From assembly GCF_022965805.1 (NCBI RefSeq), contig NW_027331706.1, positions 1 through 64,000 of the forward strand: a stretch of 64,000 bases of DNA. The letters run 5' to 3'. Numbering within the stretch: the first letter of the stretch is position 1; every line of letters starts with the position of its first letter. The notes under the pieces were generated by a model, which worked only from the letters and a program-made list of their open reading frames with translations, made no database searches and had not been told where the DNA came from. Below, piece by piece: positions 58,801 to 64,000 of this stretch. Source of the stretch: Primulina eburnea. Lineage: Eukaryota > Streptophyta > Magnoliopsida > Lamiales > Gesneriaceae. The translations under genes and the position numbers were made by a program.

Positions 58801-59727
58801 CAAAGTTCTATTTACAACTTCAGTTTGTCAATCCGTTTGAGGATGACAAGTAGTAGATTACAACAATATTGAGCAAAGTTTAGCACATAAAGTAATCCAA
58901 AAATAGAATCCCTCCCCTTCTTAGTTCTAGGCAACCCCAAAATAAAGTCCATAGAAATGTCAGTCCAAGTTCTTTTTAAGAATAGCACGCAAAAGTGTTC
59001 TCAAAGTTCTATTTACAACTTCAGTTTGTCCATCCGTTTGAGGATGACAAGTAGTAGATTACAACAATATGGAGCAAAGTTTAGTCCATAAAGTAATCCA
59101 AAAATAGAACCCCTCCCCTTCTTAGTCCTAGGCAACCCCAAAATAAAGTGCATAGAAATGTCAGTCCAAGTTCTTTTAAGAATAGCACGCAAAATTGTTT
59201 TCAAAGTTCTATTTACAACTTCAGTTTGTCCATCCGTTTGAGGATGACAAGTAGTAGATTACAACAATATTGAGCAAATTTTAGCCCATAAAGTAATCCA
59301 TAAATAGAATCCCTCCCCTTCTTAGTCCTAGGCAACCCCAAAATAAAGTCCATAGAAATGTCAGTCCAAGTTCTTTTTAAGAATAGCACGCAAAAGTGTT
59401 CCCAAAGTTCTATTGACAACTTCAGTTTGTCCATCTGTTTGAGGATGACAAGTAGTAGATTACAACAATATTGAGCAAAGTTTAGCCCATAAAGTAATCC
59501 AAAAATAGAATCTCTCTCCTTCTTAGTCCTAGGCAACCCTAAAATAAAGTCCATAGAAATGTCAATCTAAGTTCTTTTTAAGAATAGCACGCAAAAGTGT
59601 TCCCAAAGTTCTATTGACAACTTCAGTTTGTCCATCTGTTTGAGGATGACAAGTAGTAGATTACAAAAATATTGAGCAAAGTTTAGCCCATAAAGTAATC
59701 CAAAAATAGAATCCCTCCCCTTCTTAG
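55813..59727 (-). repeat. Satellite array 2 with 1753-bp higher-order repeat
   Basis: About twenty monomers of 200-201 bp, same family as 1927-3484. Starts of CATAAAGTA in the first block: 55982, 56183, 56384, 56585, 56785, 56985, 57133, 57334, 57534. The pattern restarts at 57735 and again at 59488, exactly 1753 bases apart, with the same 148-bp short monomer in each block. Blocks are nearly identical while neighbouring monomers differ more, the mark of a higher-order repeat. Each monomer carries two fused fragments of an integrase core on the minus strand. M3 cuts the left end and E6 the right end. Confidence 0.93.
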
Positions 59728-61630
59728 TGTGGGGACCCGGGCTCTAATTCTTTCTTTTGGGATTAAATGGATCAATATTATTTAAAAAGTGGGTCAAATT
59801 TTTTTTTCGCTTTTACATTAACTCAAATGTAAACAAACAAGCATACATTCTTTATTTAATTTACAACATACAACATACAATACATGTCTTATTCTGTATG
59901 TCCTCAACTAACCAGTATTAAAAGACAGTACATAATAAAAGACAACTACTGGTCCATCTGCTACACTCGTGATCTCCACGCTAACACGATCATCGCTGTC
60001 TCGACCCAGATCCTGCCCCACCTGTTGTTATGCACACATACATACATAACAACAGCCGGAAAACCGGTGAGAACCAATCCCAGTATAAACATGTATACAT
60101 GCATTAAACCAATCTAAAACATGAAACATGCTAATATGAATGTCATTCATATATAATCATGCAATGCGAGTCTAATCATGTCTAGACGCGACTCGACTAG
60201 AACTCTAGGGATCCCGTTGTGAATAAGACGTCACTGGCTGTCACCTACACTACCAATCGTGGTGCTGTACGTGTTATTCCTAGATTTCGGCCTGATCTGT
60301 ATCCACGTCTACAAAGGGGCGGTGATCTTCCCCTAAGCTGAGATATCGCCGAACATCTAGAAGTCTGCCTGATCTCCAGACTGTCCTATCTTAATGCATG
60401 AATACACAATCTGTAAACAAGCATAATCATTCTAATGCAATGCCACATGATCTGTAAACAAAGCATAGCAAGATTTGTATACCAGTTCTATAAACAAATC
60501 TATAAACAATCATAATCATATCTAGATATAAACAATAAAACCAGTATGTGATTTTGGTTGGGAAACTCAAATGTGATCTCATTTGAGTCGTGATTCCCCA
60601 AACAAAACATGTACTATACCTTTCGTCGCACAGTTGCTGTCACGGTTGACAATACGAATCTGAAATGGAAATGTTGATACAAAATCTATCAATCTCTTAT
60701 CTAATCAACACATATCCAAGTCACTACGTGATCTCGATACAATTTGACGGCATAACGACGTATATTCTTAACACCGGTCAATCCAAATCTCAACAGATAT
60801 CAACACTATATCATCCTCAACTCATACTCAAATCCTATGCACAAAACCATATTCAAAATCGATATAATGTACTTCTAACTATGCTGAATTTCATAATAAT
60901 TGCATATGATATATGTTCTTCGATCTGTTTACAAATATATCATGCTCAATACGTCAAGAACATAATATAACTATCATATTCCAATTCCTCTAACATCTAA
61001 ATCGTGAAACTTGCTAGAATTAAACAATACTTACATCACTTTGTAGCTTTCAAAGCAAGGAACACAATTCTTAACTCGGAATATGATTTGGATGGTTAAA
61101 TCGTGAGATATCTAACTTTAAAGCTTGAAAACCTTGAGAAGTTATGGAGGAAATCTCGGTTCTGAGAGCTGGAACTGAAGAATAGCTGAATCAGCGCAAT
61201 TATATATATATATACTAGGCCACATGTCAAGTTTAGAATGAGAGTGGATTTCTCGGAAGTATCACCGCGGGTGCGGTAACGCTAGGAGCGCGGGTGCGCT
61301 ATGCCTTCGGCAGAAATACAATTTTCCAAAACAGTCGACCGCGGGTGCGGTCATGTAAACACCGCGGGTGCGGTCTCAGCACCGCGGGTGCGGTCTAATT
61401 CTACCGCGGGTGCGGTGTGGCTACGGGAATTTTACTAACTTTCTGCCCATTGCACCGCGGGTGCGGTGCTTGCCAGACCGCGGGTGCGGTCTTGCACAGC
61501 AAAAATTTCATATTTTATCGCATCGCTTCGCCCCGTCTGTTCTTGCGTTTCATATTCAACTATCTACCAGAATCTTGGGTATTACATTTCTCAATTTCTG
61601 TCTATTCATATTCAATCTAGGGCATTACAT
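59728..61630 (-). repeat. 3' LTR of E6 (1903 bp)
   Basis: TGTGGGGACCC to GGGCATTACA on the plus strand. Its left part is the reverse complement of the end of LTR1 (GAATTAGAGCCCGGG), with the same inverted repeat. The dyad array is at 61264-61494. A TATA-like run at 61200-61214 lies downstream on the element strand. There is a second partial end-like motif GGGTATTACA at about 61577-61586, a short internal duplication of the terminus. Confidence 0.9.
61264..61494. promoter_or_regulatory. ACCGC-GGGT-GCGGT dyad array, E6
   Basis: Eight dyads, seven with ACCGC/GCGGT arms and one with AGCGC/GCGCT arms (61287-61300), so all eight keep complementary arms around GGGT. About 50 bp separate the array from the TATA-like run. 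Confidence 0.65.
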
Positions 61631-61645
61631 TTCTCCCCCTCTAAG
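61631..61645 (-). other. Polypurine tract of E6
   Basis: Minus-strand TTAGAGGGGGAGAAA before the 3' LTR. Confidence 0.87.
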
Positions 61646-61727
61646 ACATAAGTTCGTCCTCGAACTGAATAAATCAATCAAAGTATTTAAGACAGTATTA
61701 AAATCAAAAACTGACTAAATACTTACA

Positions 61728-63915
61728 TCATATAAATAACTCAGGATGTTTCTGGCGCATATCTGCTTCTGTTTCCCAAGTCGCTTCTTCGACGCCATGA
61801 CGACTCCATTGGACTTTCACTAATGGAATAGTCTTCGTTCTGAGCTTCTTTTCTTTCCGATCAAGAATCTGTATCGGTTGTTCCACATAGCTTAAAGTTT
61901 GATCAAGTTCAGCTTCGTCAGGTTGAATGACATGAGAAACATCTGGCATATATCTTCGTAACATTGATACATGAAACACTTCATGTATTCAGGATAGAGA
62001 AGGTGGAAGTGCAAGTCGATAAGCTCGATCGCCAATCTTCTCAAGAATCTCGTAAGGACCAATGTATCGAGGAGATAGTTTCCCGCGTTTGCCAAATCGA
62101 ACAACGCCTCTGAATGGAGAAATCTTTAAGAATACTCTATCTCCTGCCTCAAATACTAATGGTTTACGTCTGATATTGGCATACTTTGCTTGTCGATCTT
62201 GTGCTGTCTTCATCCTCTTCTGAATGAGTTTCACCTTCTCTGTCATGTCACGAATCATATCTGGCCCCAGTTCTGGTACTTCTAAGATATCATCCCAATA
62301 TAGCGGAGATCTACACTTCTTTCCGTACAACGCTTCAAATGGTGCCATCTCAATACTCGTCTGATAGCTGTTGTTGTACGAAAACTCACAAAGCGGCAAT
62401 GCATCTTGCCAATTAGTGCTGAAATCTAGCACTATTGCTCTCAGCATATCCTCCAGTGTCTGGATAGTCCGCTCTGACTGTCCGTCGGTCTGTGGGTGAT
62501 ATGCGGTACTCAAATGTAGTTTCGTACCGAGAGCCTGCTGCAAACTCTGCCAGAAGTGCGAAGTAAATCGAGGATCACGGTCTGATACGATAGACTTCGG
62601 CACTCCATATAATCTGACCACTTCTCTGACGTAGATCTCTGCCATCTGGTCAAATCTGTACGTCATCTTGTATGGAATAAAACATGCAGATTTGGTCAAT
62701 CTGTCAATCACGACCCAAATCGCATCACAACCTTTGGAGGAACGCGGCAACTGCGTCACGAAATCCATGGAATGTGATCCCATTTCCATTCAGGAATGGA
62801 CAAGCTCTGTAATAAACCTCCCGGTTTCTTTCTTTCTGCTTTCACCTGCTGGCAATTCAGACATTTGGAAACAAATTCAGCGATGTCAGTCTTCATTTGT
62901 TTCCACCAAAACTGTCTTTGCAAATCGTTATACATCTTTCTACCACCAGGGTGAATACTGAATCGACTGTTGTGCGCTTCTGACAATATCTGTCGTCTCA
63001 ACTCTGAAATATTCGGCACAACCAAACGATTATTCACGTACAAAACGTTGTCGTGTACCTGATGTTCTGATCGATGTCCTGTTCTAACCATCGATACTGA
63101 TTCCTGTACATTCTGATCACCTCGCTGAGCTGCCTTAATTCTCATAATCAGCTCTGGTTCTACTTGCACCGTATAAAGTCTTAACGGTCTATAATCTGTT
63201 TCAAATTCTAATCCAGACAAACAGCAGTCTTCTATCAAATTTGAAACACCAATCGTCGATAAGGATAACGAACATACCTTTCGACTCAGTGCATCAGCTG
63301 CTGCATTAGACTTTCCTGGGTAGTATTTGATTTCACAATCAAAATCTTTAAGCAAATCAAGCCATCTTCGCTGTCTCATATTCAATTCAGATTGTGAAAA
63401 CAGATATTTCAAACTCTTATGATCAGAATATATCTCAAACTTTTCACCATAAAGATAGTGTCGCCATATCTTTAATGCAAAGACAATGGCTGCCAATTCC
63501 AGATCATGAATGGGGTATCGAACTTCATGTGGCTTCAATTGTCTTGAGGCGTATGCGATCACATGGCCTCGCTGCATAAGAACACATCCCAAACCTCTGT
63601 GAGAAGCATCACAATACACAACAAAATCACCCGTACCTGAAGGTATCGTCAGTACTGGAGCACTGGTCAGCCTTTTCTTCAACTCTAGAAAGCTAGACTC
63701 GCACTCCTCTGACCAAACAAATGGTGCATTCTTTTGCGTCAATTGAGTTATTGGCTTTGTATTACTGGAGAAATCTTTGATAAATCTTCTGTAGTATCCG
63801 GCTAAAGCCCATGAAACTGCGTATTTCTGGTACAGAAGTCGGTCTCAACCAACTGATCACAACTTCCACTTTACTCGGATCTACAGAAATACCATCTCCT
63901 GATATGATATGTCCC
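61728..63915 (-). pseudogene. E6 pol remnant: end of RT, RNase H, integrase, chromodomain
   Basis: Reading leftward: an RT C-terminal segment ([18 protein letters not shown]), RNase H ([41 protein letters not shown]), integrase zinc domain ([30 protein letters not shown]), integrase core ([48 protein letters not shown]), GPY segment ([17 protein letters not shown]) and chromodomain-like tail ending KHPELF. Three lesions are visible: a 1-nt insertion near 63806, a 1-nt deletion near 62768, and a TGA at 61989-61991. Gag, protease and most of RT, including its catalytic motif, are missing because of the junction at about 63916. Otherwise it is close to int1 and int2. Confidence 0.9.
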
Positions 63916-63924
63916 AGAAATACT

Positions 63925-64000
63925 ATACACAAAACCATATTCAAAATCGATTTAATGTACTTCTAACTATGCTGAATTTCATAATAATTTCATATGATAT
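63925..64000 (-). repeat. LTR-interior fragment fused to E6 pol
   Basis: Matches 60838-60913 of the E6 3' LTR with only a couple of differences (for example ATCGATTTAATG against ATCGATATAATG). The start of the LTR, PBS, gag and most of RT are skipped, so a deletion joined RT to the middle of the 5' LTR. Confidence 0.85.

Larger units (their letters stand above)
59728..64000 (-). mobile_element. E6, decayed minus-strand Tekay-like element, incomplete
   Basis: Inserted in the satellite, with left flank CTTAG (59723-59727) as likely TSD. It has a 3' LTR, a polypurine tract and pol from the chromodomain back to RT. At about 63916 it jumps to LTR-interior sequence that continues to the window end. 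The other TSD copy is not in the window. Pol is closest to int1 and int2, but the U3 carries the ACCGC-type dyads. Confidence 0.87.

Overview
This window looks like heterochromatic nuclear DNA of a flowering plant. I see no host gene, tRNA or rRNA. It is a stack of nested LTR retrotransposons set into a tandem satellite. The evidence for a plant is: several Ty3/gypsy chromovirus-like elements of the Tekay/Del type, with a single gag-pol frame ending in a chromodomain-like tail; primer-binding sites matching plant initiator tRNA-Met (TGGTATCAGAGC); 5-bp target-site duplications (TSDs); and LTRs of 0.8-2.2 kb. Names A, P, Q, E2, K, S, M2, M3, E5, E6, E7 and 'compound' are my own labels.

Layout. 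1-1926: minus-strand element A (start of gag, PBS, 5' LTR). 1927-3484: satellite array 1 (about 200-bp monomers). 3485-24350: a plus-strand compound Ty3/gypsy array, LTR1-int1-LTR2-int2-LTR3, with two gag-pol pseudogenes sharing a central LTR. Element E2 (11333-16584, TSD GTGCG) sits inside LTR2. 24351-55812: minus-strand element M3, whose parts are spread over 31 kb by later insertions. Element K (25172-31856, TSD ATCAT) lies in its 3' LTR, and K itself carries solo LTR S (26947-28563, TSD ACAGT). Element M2 (35231-43371) lies in M3's gag. Solo LTR E5 (45176-54468, TSD TCGCC) lies in M3's 5' LTR, and E7 (46696-54036) lies within E5. 55813-59727: satellite array 2, with a 1753-bp higher-order repeat. 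59728-64000: minus-strand element E6 (3' LTR, decayed pol, an abrupt jump into LTR sequence).

Insertion order can be read from interruptions: satellite first, then M3; then P and Q, K, M2 and E5; then E2, S and E7. M3 was inserted into the satellite, so arrays 1 and 2 were probably one array.

No element here has a complete gag-pol. The best copies (int1, int2, E6) have one frame broken by a few stops or 1-nt shifts. E2, K, M2 and E7 have little-diverged LTR pairs but lack or have lost most of pol, so they probably moved using enzymes supplied in trans. The most unusual signals are: (1) the satellite monomer is a rearranged piece of a gypsy integrase catalytic core; (2) different LTR families carry arrays of short GC-rich dyads just upstream of the promoter, in two interchangeable forms, CGCGC-ATAT-GCGCG and ACCGC-GGGT-GCGGT; (3) the three-LTR compound; (4) the long K reading frame without reverse transcriptase, which becomes continuous again if S and one TSD copy are removed.
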